Shown in pieces: positions 37,273 to 46,233 of a stretch of DNA of 64,000 bases (the stretch's first letter is position 1; every line of letters starts with the position of its first letter). Origin of the DNA: Erythrobacter sp. QSSC1-22B. GTDB lineage: Bacteria > Pseudomonadota > Alphaproteobacteria > Sphingomonadales > Sphingomonadaceae. The stretch spans positions 223,773 through 287,772 of the forward strand of contig NZ_LZRP01000006.1 in assembly GCF_001678665.1 (NCBI RefSeq), written 5' to 3'. The position numbers and the translations under genes were made by a program. Below the pieces are notes generated by a model. It was given only the letters and a program-made list of their open reading frames with translations. It was not told the origin of the DNA and did no database searches.

Positions 37273-37857
37273 TCAGTTCGATCCCGGCATCGCCTCCGCG
37301 ACCGCCTCGCGCAGTTCGGGTAGTACCTCGGTCTCGAACCACGGATTGTTGCGCATGAAGATCGTGCTGCGCCAGGCGGGGTGGGGCAGCGGGAGCGCGT
37401 CGGGCAGGAAGCTGCGAAAATTCCGTACTCGCTCTGTCATCGACGATTGGCGGTGCCCGGGCAGGTAATGCGCCTGCGCATGCATGCCGACTAGCAGCGT
37501 CAGCCGCCTGGCTGGAAGAACCTCGAGCACCCGCTCGTGCCATTGGGGCGCACATTCACGGCGCGGCGGCTTGTCGCCCCCGCTCGCCTTGCCGGGGTAG
37601 CAGAACCCCATCGGCACCAGCGCCACGCGCGCAGGATCGTACATCTGTTCCTTGCTCAGCCCGGTCCATTGCCGCAGCCGGTCGCCGCTGGCGTCGTCCC
37701 AGGGAATGCCGCTTTGATGGACCTTCGAGCCCGGCGCCTGACCGATGATCAGCAGCCGGGCGGTGGCGGAAAATCCGACCACCGGGCGCACCCCATGCGG
37801 CAGGTGCGGCGCGCAGAGCCGGCAGCCGGCGATTTCGCGCCGCAGCGCCTCGCTCAC
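37273..37857 (-). CDS. Uracil-DNA glycosylase family protein
   Basis: The 194-residue product has RLLIIGQAPGSKVHQSGIPW (about 34-53), the motif A region of the UDG superfamily. LVPMGFCYPGK and the final LPLPHPAWRSTIF supply the PHPS/PHPA-like motif B. Cys residues near the N-terminus (CRLCAPH) are a partial iron-sulfur-like pattern, but the full four-Cys set of family 4 UDGs is not visible. The GTG start overlaps the ABC-F stop. Substrate unknown. Confidence 0.75.
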   Translation of the reverse strand: MSEALRREIAGCRLCAPHLPHGVRPVVGFSATARLLIIGQAPGSKVHQSGIPWDDASGDRLRQWTGLSKEQMYDPARVALVPMGFCYPGKASGGDKPPRRECAPQWHERVLEVLPARRLTLLVGMHAQAHYLPGHRQSSMTERVRNFRSFLPDALPLPHPAWRSTIFMRNNPWFETEVLPELREAVAEAMPGSN

Positions 37858-39659
37858 CCCTCGACCTGTTCGGCGAGCGTCAGCCAGCGTTCTTCCGCGG
37901 CATCCTTCTCGGTGCGCGCGTTTTCAATCCCCTTGAGGATATTGGCGAATTTCTGCGGATCGGCGGTGAACAGCGCGGGATCGGCGAGGATCGCCTCGCC
38001 CTTGACGATAGCGGCTTCCAGTTCCTCGATCCGCGCCGGCAGCAGCTCGTAATCGCGCTGGTCCTTGTAGGTCAGCTTGTCCGATTTTGGCGGTGGCGGC
38101 GAGTTGGCGATAGGCTTGCTGGCCGAACCCGCATCGCCCTTCTTGCCGGCGATGGTTTCACGGCGCTTGCGCTGCCAGTCCTCGTAGCCGCCGGCGACGA
38201 CATCGACCTGACCGGTGCCGTCGAGCCCCAGCGTCAGCGTCACCGTCCGGTCGAGGAAATCGCGGTCGTGGCTCACCAGCAGCACGGTACCCTCGTAATC
38301 GGCGATCACCTCCTGCAGCAGATCGAGCGTCTCGAGATCGAGATCGTTGGTCGGCTCGTCGAGCACCAGCAGATTGCTCGCCTTGGCGAATTCGCGCGCC
38401 AGCAGCAGCCGCGAGCGTTCGCCGCCCGAGAGGATGCCGACCCGGGTGTCGACCATCTTGGGGTCGAACAGGAAGTCCTTGAGATAGGCGAGCACATGCT
38501 TGCGCACCCCGCGCACATCGATCCAGTCGCCGCCCTCGGCGAGCACCTCGCGCACCGTCTTGTCGGCCGCCATCAGGCTGCGCTGCTGGTCGATCATCAC
38601 CCCGGTCAGCGTCTTGGCGATTTCGACGCTGCCGGTATCGGGTTCGAGTTCGCCGGTCAGCATCTTGAGCAGCGTGGTCTTGCCCGCGCCGTTGGAGCCG
38701 ACGATGCCGATCCGGTCGCCGCGCTGGATCCGCAGGCTGAACGGCTTGATGATCGGGCGCCCGTCGTAGCTCTTTGAGATATTGTCGGCGGTGATCACCG
38801 ATTTGGATTTGAACTCGGTCTCGGTCGCCAGCTTGAGCTTGGCGGTGCCCGCGCCCGAGATCATCGAGGCACGGGTGGCGCGCATCTGGTGGAGTTTTTC
38901 GAGCCGCCCCTGGTTGCGCTTGCGCCGGGCGGTCACGCCACGTTCGAGCCAGTGCGCCTCGATCTTCAGCTTGGCGTCGAGCCGGTGGGCGTTGCGCGCT
39001 TCTTCGGCATAGACCTGTTCTTCCCAAGCCTCGTAGCCGCCGAAACCGATCTCCTTGCGCCGCAAGCCGCCACGGTCGAGCCACAGCGTCGCGCGGGTCA
39101 GTCGCTTGAGGAACGTCCGGTCGTGGCTGATCACCACGAAGGCGCCGGTGTAGCGGTCGAGATAATCCTCCAGCCAGTCGATCGCGGCCAGATCGAGGTG
39201 GTTGGTCGGCTCATCGAGCAGCAGCAGGTCGGGGTCCTGAGCCAGCGCGCGGGCGATGGCGGCGCGGCGCCGCTCGCCTCCGCTGGCACCCTTGGTCGAG
39301 GTCGCCATGTCGATCCCGAGCTGGCCGGCGATGGCGTCGATCTCGTATTCTGCGGGGGCGTTCTCGCCCGCCAGCGCCCATTCCATCAGCGTTGCATGGC
39401 CGGCGAGGTCGGGGTCCTGTTCGAGCACCACGATGCGCGTTCCCGGCTTGACCTTGCGCAAGCCGCGATCGGCCTCGAGCTTGTCGTCGATCAGGCGGAA
39501 CAGCGTGGTCTTGCCCGCGCCGTTGCGACCGATCAGCGCGATCCGGTCGCGCGGGCCGATATGGAGGTCGAGCCCGCCGGTCTCGGGCGCGCCGAACAGC
39601 CAGCGTCCGCCCTGTTGAAGGCCGAGGCCTTCCCAGCTGAGGATCGGAGGTTGCGCCAT
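37854..39659 (-). CDS. ABC-F family ATPase (Uup-like)
   Basis: A 601-residue soluble protein with two ABC domains: GRNGAGKTTLFRL with SGGERRRAAIARAL and LLLDEPTNHLDL; and GSNGAGKTTLLKM with LSGGERSRLLLAREF and LVLDEPTNDLDL. A Lys/Glu-rich linker and a C-terminal coiled coil (about 530-600, LPARIEELEAAIVKGEAIL) resemble Uup. ABC-F proteins act on ribosomes or, for Uup, also on branched DNA. It has no membrane segments. Coupled to the UDG-family gene. Confidence 0.88.
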   Translation of the reverse strand: MAQPPILSWEGLGLQQGGRWLFGAPETGGLDLHIGPRDRIALIGRNGAGKTTLFRLIDDKLEADRGLRKVKPGTRIVVLEQDPDLAGHATLMEWALAGENAPAEYEIDAIAGQLGIDMATSTKGASGGERRRAAIARALAQDPDLLLLDEPTNHLDLAAIDWLEDYLDRYTGAFVVISHDRTFLKRLTRATLWLDRGGLRRKEIGFGGYEAWEEQVYAEEARNAHRLDAKLKIEAHWLERGVTARRKRNQGRLEKLHQMRATRASMISGAGTAKLKLATETEFKSKSVITADNISKSYDGRPIIKPFSLRIQRGDRIGIVGSNGAGKTTLLKMLTGELEPDTGSVEIAKTLTGVMIDQQRSLMAADKTVREVLAEGGDWIDVRGVRKHVLAYLKDFLFDPKMVDTRVGILSGGERSRLLLAREFAKASNLLVLDEPTNDLDLETLDLLQEVIADYEGTVLLVSHDRDFLDRTVTLTLGLDGTGQVDVVAGGYEDWQRKRRETIAGKKGDAGSASKPIANSPPPPKSDKLTYKDQRDYELLPARIEELEAAIVKGEAILADPALFTADPQKFANILKGIENARTEKDAAEERWLTLAEQVEG

Positions 39660-39858
39660 GGGATGCGCGAGGTAGGCGCGCCGCGCCGGTGCGACAAGGG
39701 CAAACTCCCCCGTCTGACCCCGTGAACGAAATCGACGCCCCGGCGACGTTCACCCTGGATGCAGCGACAAGGCCGCTAGGGGGTTGTGGAACAAGTCGCT
39801 GCCGCCTTGCTTGATCGGGCGAGGCGGGCGAGCGGTCTGCCGACAAGGAGAACCCACG

Positions 39859-40590
39859 ATGCTTCGCTATGCACTTCCTCTCGCTGCCCTCCCGTTCGCC
39901 GCGATGACGGCGATCGCCGCGCCGGCCACCGCCGCCGAGATCCAGATCGCCAGTCAGGGTCCGGTGGTCGAGCTGTCGGTCAATGAGATCGTCCGCAGTG
40001 CCCCCGATGTCGCTCAGGTCGGTGCCGGGGTGATGACCCGCGCCGACACCGCGCGCGAGGCGCTGACGCAGAATTCGCAGGCGATGGACCGGATCATCGC
40101 GCGGATGCGCGAACTCGGGATCGCGCGTGCCGATATCCAGACCAGCAATTTCAACGTCAGCCCGCAATATGATTACAATCAGGCCACCGGCGAGCAGGTC
40201 TTCCGCGGCTACACCGTCAACAATCAGGTCCAGGTGAAGCTGCGCGACCTGCCGCGCGCCGGGGAGATCCTCGACGCGCTGGTCAGCGCGGGCGCCAACA
40301 ATGTCCACGGCCCCAGCTTCATGCTCGAGGACGATGTCGCGGCCAAGACCGAAGCGCGCGCGCAGGCCTTCGCACGCGGCCAGCGCATGGCTGAGGAATA
40401 CGCGCGAATGGCGGGGTATTCCTCGGTCCGGCTGCTCGAGATTTCCGAGAGTGTGCAGAACAGCGGCCCGACACCGCAACCGATGATGGCGCGCGCTGCG
40501 ATGGATTCGAGCGAATCCGCTCCGCCGATCGAGCCCGGGCAGGTCGGCACCGGGGTGACCATCACGGTCAAATACGAGATGTCCCGCTAG
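39859..40590 (+). CDS. SIMPL (DUF541) domain periplasmic protein
   Basis: A 243-residue protein with a signal peptide (LPFAAMTAIAAPATAAEIQ) and a SIMPL domain, with IARADIQTSNFNVSPQYDYN and RGYTVNNQVQVKLRDL. AAGGAGA eight bases before the ATG at 39859 fixes the start. SIMPL proteins such as BP26/OMP28 are periplasmic or outer-membrane-associated with unclear roles. It precedes the PepSY and two-component genes. Confidence 0.85.
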   Translation: MLRYALPLAALPFAAMTAIAAPATAAEIQIASQGPVVELSVNEIVRSAPDVAQVGAGVMTRADTAREALTQNSQAMDRIIARMRELGIARADIQTSNFNVSPQYDYNQATGEQVFRGYTVNNQVQVKLRDLPRAGEILDALVSAGANNVHGPSFMLEDDVAAKTEARAQAFARGQRMAEEYARMAGYSSVRLLEISESVQNSGPTPQPMMARAAMDSSESAPPIEPGQVGTGVTITVKYEMSR

Positions 40591-40660
40591 ACAGTGCCAT
40601 TTGGGGGCGAGGGGACATTCAGTCCTTGTTCAATGGCTTGGGCCCAATAACCCAGCCATC

Positions 40661-40960
40661 ATGAAATATCTCCTCGCCTCCCTGGCCGCTGCCGGTCTGA
40701 CCCTGTCGGCCAATGCGCCCGCTCTCGCCCAGCAGAATTCGGACCAGGGCGAGGCGCGCAAGGAAATGCGCGCGGGCAACGTGCTGTCGCTGCGCGAGAT
40801 CGAGGCGCGCATCCTGCCGACCATGCGCGATGCCGAATACCTTGGCCCTGCGTATGATTCGACTGCTATGGCGTATCGGCTCAAGTTCATCCGCGAGGGT
40901 CGGGTGATGTTTGTCGATGTCGATGCGCGTACCGGCCGGGTTATCCGGCGCAGTCGCTAG
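40661..40960 (+). CDS. PepSY-domain periplasmic protein
   Basis: This 99-residue protein has a signal peptide (ending NAPALAQQ) and a single PepSY-like domain closing with YRLKFIREGRVMFVDVDARTG. PepSY domains often accompany two-component systems and may modulate the sensor or proteases. It lies 103 bases upstream of the OmpR-type regulator gene on the same strand. Confidence 0.8.
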   Translation: MKYLLASLAAAGLTLSANAPALAQQNSDQGEARKEMRAGNVLSLREIEARILPTMRDAEYLGPAYDSTAMAYRLKFIREGRVMFVDVDARTGRVIRRSR

Positions 40961-41063
40961 AAACGAGAAACTTGCGCCAACTTGACGCGTTCCTGCAGAT
41001 GAACGACATCTCCGGCGCGCTCCGATACCGGACCGCCGATGCGCGAACAGGGATAGAAATCTT

Positions 41064-41741
41064 ATGCGGCTCCTGATTGTCGAGGATGAGCCCACGCTCG
41101 GCCAGCAACTCAAATCTACGCTCGAACAAAATGGCTATGCGGTCGATCTCGCGACCGATGGCGAAGACGGCCACTTCATGGGCTCGACCGAGGATTACGA
41201 TGCCGTGATCCTCGACCTCGGCCTGCCCGAGATCGACGGATTGTCGGTGCTGGGAATGTGGCGCAAGGAGGGGCGGACCTTCCCGGTGCTGGTCCTCACT
41301 GCGCGTGACAGCTGGTCGGACAAGGTGGCCGGGCTCGATGCCGGAGCGGACGATTATCTCGCCAAGCCGTTCCAGACCGAAGAGCTGATTGCCCGGCTGC
41401 GTGCGCTGATCCGCCGCGCCTCGGGCAATACCTCGAGCGAACTGACCGCAGGCGATGTCCGGCTCGACACCCGTTCGGGCCGCGTCACGCTCAAGGGCGA
41501 GCCGGTGAAATTGACCGCGCAGGAATACAAGCTGCTCAGCTACCTCATCCATCACAAGGGCAAGGTGGTCAGCCGGACCGAGCTGATCGAACATATCTAC
41601 GATCAGGATTTCGACCGCGACTCCAACACCATCGAGGTCTTCGTCACCCGCATCCGCAAGAAGCTGGGTGCGGAAGTCATCACAACGATCCGTGGCCTTG
41701 GCTACTCACTCGACGATCCCGACGACGCCCCCCGCGCGTAA
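41064..41741 (+). CDS. OmpR/PhoP-type response regulator
   Basis: The 225-residue protein has an N-terminal receiver (VEDEP, acceptor Asp in VILDLGLPEIDG about 51, VLTARD, LAKPF). The C-terminal winged helix carries LTAQEYKLLSYLIHHKGKVVSRTELIEHIYDQ and TIEVFVTRIRKKL. It is followed by its cognate kinase. The PepSY gene upstream suggests the usual PhoPQ-like arrangement of sphingomonads. Confidence 0.92.
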   Translation: MRLLIVEDEPTLGQQLKSTLEQNGYAVDLATDGEDGHFMGSTEDYDAVILDLGLPEIDGLSVLGMWRKEGRTFPVLVLTARDSWSDKVAGLDAGADDYLAKPFQTEELIARLRALIRRASGNTSSELTAGDVRLDTRSGRVTLKGEPVKLTAQEYKLLSYLIHHKGKVVSRTELIEHIYDQDFDRDSNTIEVFVTRIRKKLGAEVITTIRGLGYSLDDPDDAPRA

Positions 41742-41796
41742 CCCCGACCGCACGGGCGCTTCCCCTGCCGAACAGGCGGGGGAAGGGCGTAGCCCT

Positions 41797-43197
41797 GTGA
41801 CTGTTGGGGGGACGGTTGGCGGGACGGCGGGGCAGCCCGGGCGCGGCAAGCGCAGTCTCGCCAGCCGCATGATGGCGATTGCGGCGGGCTGGATTCTCGT
41901 CCTGTTGCTCGCGGGCGGCTTTGCGCTGGATCGCACGCTGACCAGTCTGGTCGAGCGCAATTTCGACGACCAGCTCGAATATGTCATGAATGCGCTGGTT
42001 TCCTCGGCCGAGATCGATCCCTTCGGCGATGTCCGCTTCTACCGGCGGCTCGGCGATCAGCGATTCCTTGAACCCAACAGCGGCGTTTACTGGCAGATTC
42101 GCGGCGAGGGGCATGAGGACTACCCCAGCCGCAGCCTGTGGGATCGCAGCCTCGCGGTGCGCGCCACCGATCCAGGCCACGAACTCGTCATCTACGATTC
42201 CGAACAATTCCCCGCCGAACCCCTGCGCGTTGCGGAACGCTCGGTCTATCTGCCCGACAGCGACACCCGCTGGTGGTTCTCCGTGGCTTCCAGCCGCGGC
42301 GAACTTGACGCGCAGATCGGCGAGATCCGGGCAATCCTGCTGTGGAGCTTCGCACTGTTGGGGCTGGGGCTGTTTGCGTTGGCAGTGCTGCAGAACTGGA
42401 TTGGGCTCGGCCCCTTGCGCCGGGTGCGCGCGGCGATCCAGAACATGCGCAGCACCGGGGTCAACCGGATCGACGAACCGCTGCCGCTCGAGGTCCAGCC
42501 GCTGGTGGAGGAGCTCAACGGGCTGCTTGCTCATTCGGCGAGGCAGGCCGAGGAGGCGCGCACCCATGCGGGCAATCTGGCGCATGCGCTCAAGACCCCG
42601 CTCACCGTGCTGACCAATGCCGCCACCGCACGCGCAACCGATCTCGCCGACACCACGATCCGCGAAGCGCGCACCATGCAGCGCCATGTCGATCACCATC
42701 TCGCCCGGGCGAGGGCGGTGGGGCGGCGCGCTGTCGGGCTGGCCCGCACCCCGGTGTGGGAGAGCGCCGAGGCGGTCCGCCGCGCGGTCGAGCGGCTCTA
42801 CCCCGGCACCCGCTTCGACATCGACGGCAGTCGCGACGCCTATGTCGCGATCGAGCGGCAGGACCTCGACGAGATTCTCGGCAATCTGATCGAGAACGCG
42901 GCGAAATACGGCGGCGGCAGCGTGTTTGCCACAATCGACGCCGAACCCGACGAGAAGCTGTGCGTGATCTGGGTGGAGGATGACGGCCGTGGCATACCCG
43001 AGGCTGACCGTCTCAGTATCTTCGATCGCGGCGCGCGGCTCGATACCGGGAAGCCCGGCACCGGGCTGGGTCTCGCAATCGTGCGCGATGTCGCGGAGAT
43101 CTATGGCGGCGAGGTCGAACTGGGCGAAAGCGAGGATCTGGGCGGGCTGCTGGTCCGGCTCAGCCTGCCGCGTACGAATACGACCGTCTCGAAGTGA
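41797..43197 (+). CDS. PhoQ-like sensor histidine kinase
   Basis: Signatures run in order: membrane helix 1 (MMAIAAGWILVLLLAGGFAL), periplasmic loop, membrane helix 2 (IRAILLWSFALLGLGLFALAVL), HAMP-like region, then HAGNLAHALKTPLTVLTNAA with the phosphorylated His. LGNLIENAAKYG and GTGLGLAIVRDVAE complete the ATPase. HALKTPL instead of HELRTPL is typical of PhoQ-type kinases. The start is uncertain: the frame opens at 41668 inside the regulator gene, but the GTG at 41797, behind GGGGGAAGG, gives a compact protein. Confidence 0.85.
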   Translation: MTVGGTVGGTAGQPGRGKRSLASRMMAIAAGWILVLLLAGGFALDRTLTSLVERNFDDQLEYVMNALVSSAEIDPFGDVRFYRRLGDQRFLEPNSGVYWQIRGEGHEDYPSRSLWDRSLAVRATDPGHELVIYDSEQFPAEPLRVAERSVYLPDSDTRWWFSVASSRGELDAQIGEIRAILLWSFALLGLGLFALAVLQNWIGLGPLRRVRAAIQNMRSTGVNRIDEPLPLEVQPLVEELNGLLAHSARQAEEARTHAGNLAHALKTPLTVLTNAATARATDLADTTIREARTMQRHVDHHLARARAVGRRAVGLARTPVWESAEAVRRAVERLYPGTRFDIDGSRDAYVAIERQDLDEILGNLIENAAKYGGGSVFATIDAEPDEKLCVIWVEDDGRGIPEADRLSIFDRGARLDTGKPGTGLGLAIVRDVAEIYGGEVELGESEDLGGLLVRLSLPRTNTTVSK

Positions 43198-43361
43198 GGC
43201 AGGGTCTAGTTGACGGTTGGCATCGCTGTGTCACCGCTGTCGCATTGAGAGCGGCGTCGAGGGCAGGGCGACTGGCTGATGATACGGCCCGTTATCCGGA
43301 GCCAGCCCCGAATAGCGCCTCGTCAAAATGCAAACGGCCTTCCAAACGAAAACGAGCCCCC

Positions 43362-43394
43362 AAATGAAAGGCGTTAGTATACTTGACGTACCCA
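43362..43394 (+). repeat. Left target duplication and inverted end of the IS
   Basis: The duplication AAATGAAA is at 43362-43369 and the left inverted end at 43370-43394. The end pairs with 45358-45382. Confidence 0.88.
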
Positions 43395-43435
43395 CTCCGA
43401 GAACGTATGGTGAATCCATATTCGGAGTTCACCTA

Positions 43436-44362
43436 ATGTCTAATCTCTCTGCCCCTCATTTCCACAACGAAGAAGCGGCCTACGCTTACGTTGAGGCGCG
43501 CATCTGGCCGCAAGGCGCTGTCTGCCCGCGATGCGGCACAATGGACCGTATCGGCAAGCTGGGCGGCAAGAGCACCCGCGTAGGCACCTACAAGTGCTAC
43601 GAGTGCCGCAAACCCTTCACTGTCAAGATCGGCTCCATCTTTGAGGACAGCAAGGTACCGATGCGCCTTTGGTTGCAGGCCATGTATCTGATTGCTGGCA
43701 GCAAGAAGGGCATTTCTAGCAACCAGCTTCACCGTATTCTCGGTGTCACCCTCAAGACCGCTTGGTTCATGTCGCATCGCATCTGCGAAGCCATGCGATC
43801 GAACGACATGACCCCGTTCGGCGGCAATGGTGGCGCGGTTGAAGTGGATGAAACCTTCATCGGCCAACTCAAAGGCGTTCCGAAGCGCCGTGCCTTCCAA
43901 CACAAGATGAAGGTTCTGGCGCTGATCGACCGCGACACTCGTCAAGCGCGCACTATGGCCATTGATGATGTGAACGCGAAAACTTTGATGCCGCTGGTCA
44001 TTGCCAACGTCGCCGAGGAAGCGCGGGTAATGACCGATGAGCACAGCGGCTACCGCGATGTGAAGCACATTTTCGCGGCACATGGCACCACCAGCCATGG
44101 GCGAGGCGAGTATGTAAACCTTGAGGCTCGCAGCATCCACAGCAATACCGTGGAAGGCTATTTCAGCATCTTCAAGCGCGGCATGAAGGGCATCTACCAG
44201 CATTGCGGCGAGCAGCACCTGCACCGCTATCTGGCCGAATATGAGCTCCGCTATAACAATCGTATTGGGCTTGGTATCGGGGACACCGAACGGTCTGATC
44301 GCCTCTTGATGGGCGTGGTCGGCAAGCGGCTCACTAACGAAACAGCTAGTGCGAGGGCGTGA
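43436..44362 (+). CDS. IS1595-family transposase
   Basis: The 308-residue transposase starts MSNLSAPHFHNEEAAYAYVE. It has an N-terminal zinc ribbon (CPRCGTMDR and KCYECRKPF) and an ISXO2-like catalytic domain with VEVDETFIG, MTDEHSGYRDV and SNTVEGYFSIFKRG, supplying the acidic residues. It looks intact. A TGATG overlap links it to the next small ORF. Confidence 0.92.
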   Translation: MSNLSAPHFHNEEAAYAYVEARIWPQGAVCPRCGTMDRIGKLGGKSTRVGTYKCYECRKPFTVKIGSIFEDSKVPMRLWLQAMYLIAGSKKGISSNQLHRILGVTLKTAWFMSHRICEAMRSNDMTPFGGNGGAVEVDETFIGQLKGVPKRRAFQHKMKVLALIDRDTRQARTMAIDDVNAKTLMPLVIANVAEEARVMTDEHSGYRDVKHIFAAHGTTSHGRGEYVNLEARSIHSNTVEGYFSIFKRGMKGIYQHCGEQHLHRYLAEYELRYNNRIGLGIGDTERSDRLLMGVVGKRLTNETASARA

Positions 44363-44511
44363 TGCCGAAGAAAAAGCAAGAAGAAACACCCGAAGAGCAG
44401 AGCGCGCGGTTCAAGGCGGAGGCGCGAAAGCTAATCGACGCTGGCGAACTAAGCCCCACAGAGGCAGATGAGGCGCTTAACAAATTGGTTAAGCTCTCAC
44501 GGACGGATTAG
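44362..44511 (+). CDS. Small charged IS-encoded protein
   Basis: A 49-residue, highly charged ORF beginning MPKKKQEETPEEQSARF. Its ATG shares one base with the transposase stop, implying coupled translation. The sequence is helical with a basic N-terminus and no known domain. Being inside the element, it may be an accessory transposition factor; that is inference. Confidence 0.6.
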   Translation: MPKKKQEETPEEQSARFKAEARKLIDAGELSPTEADEALNKLVKLSRTD

Positions 44512-45337
44512 CTCTTCTGCCTCCTCCAAGAACGCCTGGGTCTGTTCGAATAGGCGTTCTGCTTGTTCCTCCGTAAAGTTCACCCCCGGATGCGCCACCT
44601 TGGTTCGGGTGCCCCGGTTGATGCTGGACATGAAGCCTTTCAGCTTCAGCCAACTATCCTTGCCTGGCCCACGGGGCAAAAGTTCAATCCGGTCGCTGAC
44701 TTGCTTGAAGAGCCCGCCCAAAGTCAGCGGCTCCCCGTCGCTTTTGTGAGTGATGCCTCCAAGCCGCAATGAAACAACGGCTGCGGCAGCTTCTGCGGCT
44801 CGCATGAGATGGAAAACGCACGCAGTGGAGCGTCCCAGCGCACGGCACTTGGCGGCTTCGGTTATATCATATTTTGAACCAGGGAATGCATCAGCAATGC
44901 CCTCTCCGAATGGACATGCCTTCGCATACAGTGAGGCTTCGGGTGCCGACAGCGACAACATGACCCTTTACCCCAGTTCTATCTGAAAGCGCTGGCCAAT
45001 TTGGTTAATACCACCCCTCAAAAGCTCGGTCTCAGATTCACCGAAAACAACAGCCCCCCCCGTGGGCCCGATCCCGTTCCAAGGTGGCCAAGACATTCTG
45101 CACTGCCGCTTCAGTGAATGGAAGCTCAAGGGAGGCTAAGTGTGAGCTAAGCTCTTGAGTTTGCTTCTTCGTTTCCTCCCAAGCCGCCACCGGCATCGCA
45201 ATAAGGCCGCTACCTCGCGTGCGCTCAGCCAGAATCGCTCCAGCAAGGAGAGATAGGACGCGGTTGCATTCGACGAATGGTGCAGCGCGAAACTCAAGCA
45301 TATCCCAAAGGCTCCAAACTCGATCAGAGTGCAACAC
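44497..45337 (-). pseudogene. Disrupted IS cargo gene, possible HEPN-like protein
   Basis: A GTG at 45337 follows a perfect GGAGG site six bases upstream, and the reading frame is open to 45038. Dropping one G from the run of eight (45054-45061) restores a frame that continues to a TAA at 44968-44970, beside CCC/CCCC runs. Past it the same frame continues (ATG 44961) to the stop at 44497. Together the pieces would make about 279 residues. The C-terminal part has GRSTACVFHLMRAAEA and RTKVAHPGVNFTEEQAERL. The R-x4-H spacing in RTKVAH and the helical context resemble HEPN domains, but I cannot confirm this. Either a decayed gene or homopolymer sequencing errors. Confidence 0.6.
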
Positions 45338-45357
45338 TTAGCACCTCCAATCGGAGC

Positions 45358-45390
45358 TGGGTACGCTTCGTATAATATCGCCAAATGAAA
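45358..45390 (-). repeat. Right inverted end and target duplication of the IS
   Basis: Inverted end at 45358-45382 and duplication AAATGAAA at 45383-45390, matching the left copies. Confidence 0.88.
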
Positions 45391-45407
45391 AGGGAGCCCT
45401 AAACGAA

Positions 45408-45435
45408 AAACGGGGCCGGAAAACCGACCCCGTTT
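45408..45435 (-). terminator. Rho-independent terminator of the small secreted protein gene
   Basis: AAACGGGG and CCCCGTTT plus an inner CGG/CCG form an 11-bp stem with one mismatch and an AAAA loop. On the minus strand it is followed by T residues, 24 bases after the stop at 45459. Confidence 0.75.
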
Positions 45436-45458
45436 CGAATTCGTTTTTACCGCAGCAA

Positions 45459-45671
45459 TCAGGGGCTGACGGGATCGTCATTGCCGCTGGTCACGGCGAT
45501 GCCGAGTCCAATCGCGAGGATCGAGAAGATGATGCCGATGGTCACGCCATTGCCGCCACCGATTTCGCTTTCACCTTCGACGGGCGCGCTCACACGCTCG
45601 GCAGCGAAGGCTGCCGGAGTGATTGCGAGACTAACGGCCGATGCGGCCAATGCGAGCTTACCAAATTTCAT
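45459..45671 (-). CDS. Small exported protein with C-terminal membrane helix
   Basis: A 70-residue protein with a signal peptide (cleavage near AAFAAE), a short Gly/Glu-rich segment and a hydrophobic helix (about 43-61, VTIGIIFSILAIGLGIAV) before NDDPVSP. GGGAGA precedes the ATG and a good terminator follows. Similar small proteins occur in sphingomonads; the role is unknown. Confidence 0.7.
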   Translation of the reverse strand: MKFGKLALAASAVSLAITPAAFAAERVSAPVEGESEIGGGNGVTIGIIFSILAIGLGIAVTSGNDDPVSP

Positions 45672-45788
45672 ATAGATCTCCCTTTAGATACTGATTCTGC
45701 TCTGTCTTAGAAAGTCCGGACGGTGGACTCAAGGCCAGTCGAACAGAAAGGAGGCCATTGTGCCGTCACAGGGGCGGATATGCTGTAT

Positions 45789-46166
45789 TTAGGCCACATC
45801 GCCCGGATCGCCTGCGGGGGGGCGCACCGGTTCACCGCCCAACCGGGCAGTTTCATGATGCCTGATAACTTCGTCGATGATGAAGCGGATGAACTTCTCG
45901 CTGAACTCGGGGTCGAGATCGGATTCCTCGGCCAGCCGGCGCAATCGCGCGATCTGCTCCTTCTCACGCGCCGGATCGGCGGGGGGAAGGGTCGCGGTCG
46001 CCTTGTAGGCGCCCACCGCCTGGGTGATCCGGAACCGCTCGGCGAGGATATGCACCAGCGCGGCGTCGATATTGTCGATGCTCTTGCGGTATCCTGCCAG
46101 CACGGCATCTTCGCGCGGTGCGGCAAGGTTGGCAGTGGCGTCCTGCTTTGGGTTCCCATCACTCAT
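45789..46166 (-). CDS. Chorismate mutase, AroQ class
   Basis: The 125-residue all-helical protein has YRKSIDNIDAALVHILAERFRITQAVGAYKA (positions about 29-59; quoted in parts RKSIDNIDAALVHILAERF and ITQAVGAYKA), matching AroQ chorismate mutases. The Arg, Asp, Arg and Lys positions of the active site are in place. It converts chorismate to prephenate for Phe and Tyr synthesis. The MSDGNPKQ start at 46166 is used; the frame is open further upstream. Divergent from the polyprenyl synthase gene. Confidence 0.85.
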   Translation of the reverse strand: MSDGNPKQDATANLAAPREDAVLAGYRKSIDNIDAALVHILAERFRITQAVGAYKATATLPPADPAREKEQIARLRRLAEESDLDPEFSEKFIRFIIDEVIRHHETARLGGEPVRPPAGDPGDVA

Positions 46167-46233
46167 GGTTCCAAGGCTAGCAGCAATTCGCGGCTTGCCA
46201 AGCTTGCCCGCGCAGAGCATGGCGCGCAGCGCA

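Larger units (their letters stand above)
43370..45382 (+). mobile_element. IS1595-family insertion sequence with cargo gene
   Basis: A 2013-bp element bounded by 25-bp inverted ends (19 of 25 positions identical; both begin GGCG and end CGTACCCA inward) and flanked on both sides by the identical 8-bp duplication AAATGAAA. It contains a complete transposase gene, a 49-residue ORF and, convergent to these, a disrupted passenger gene. Family is inferred from the transposase and from the 8-bp duplication, which is normal for IS1595. The element sits between the sensor kinase gene and a terminator. Confidence 0.9.

Noticed and set aside
45038..45337. Separate 99-residue gene inside the IS
   Set aside because: Read as the 5' part of the disrupted cargo gene, because dropping one G from an eight-base run joins it to the downstream frame.
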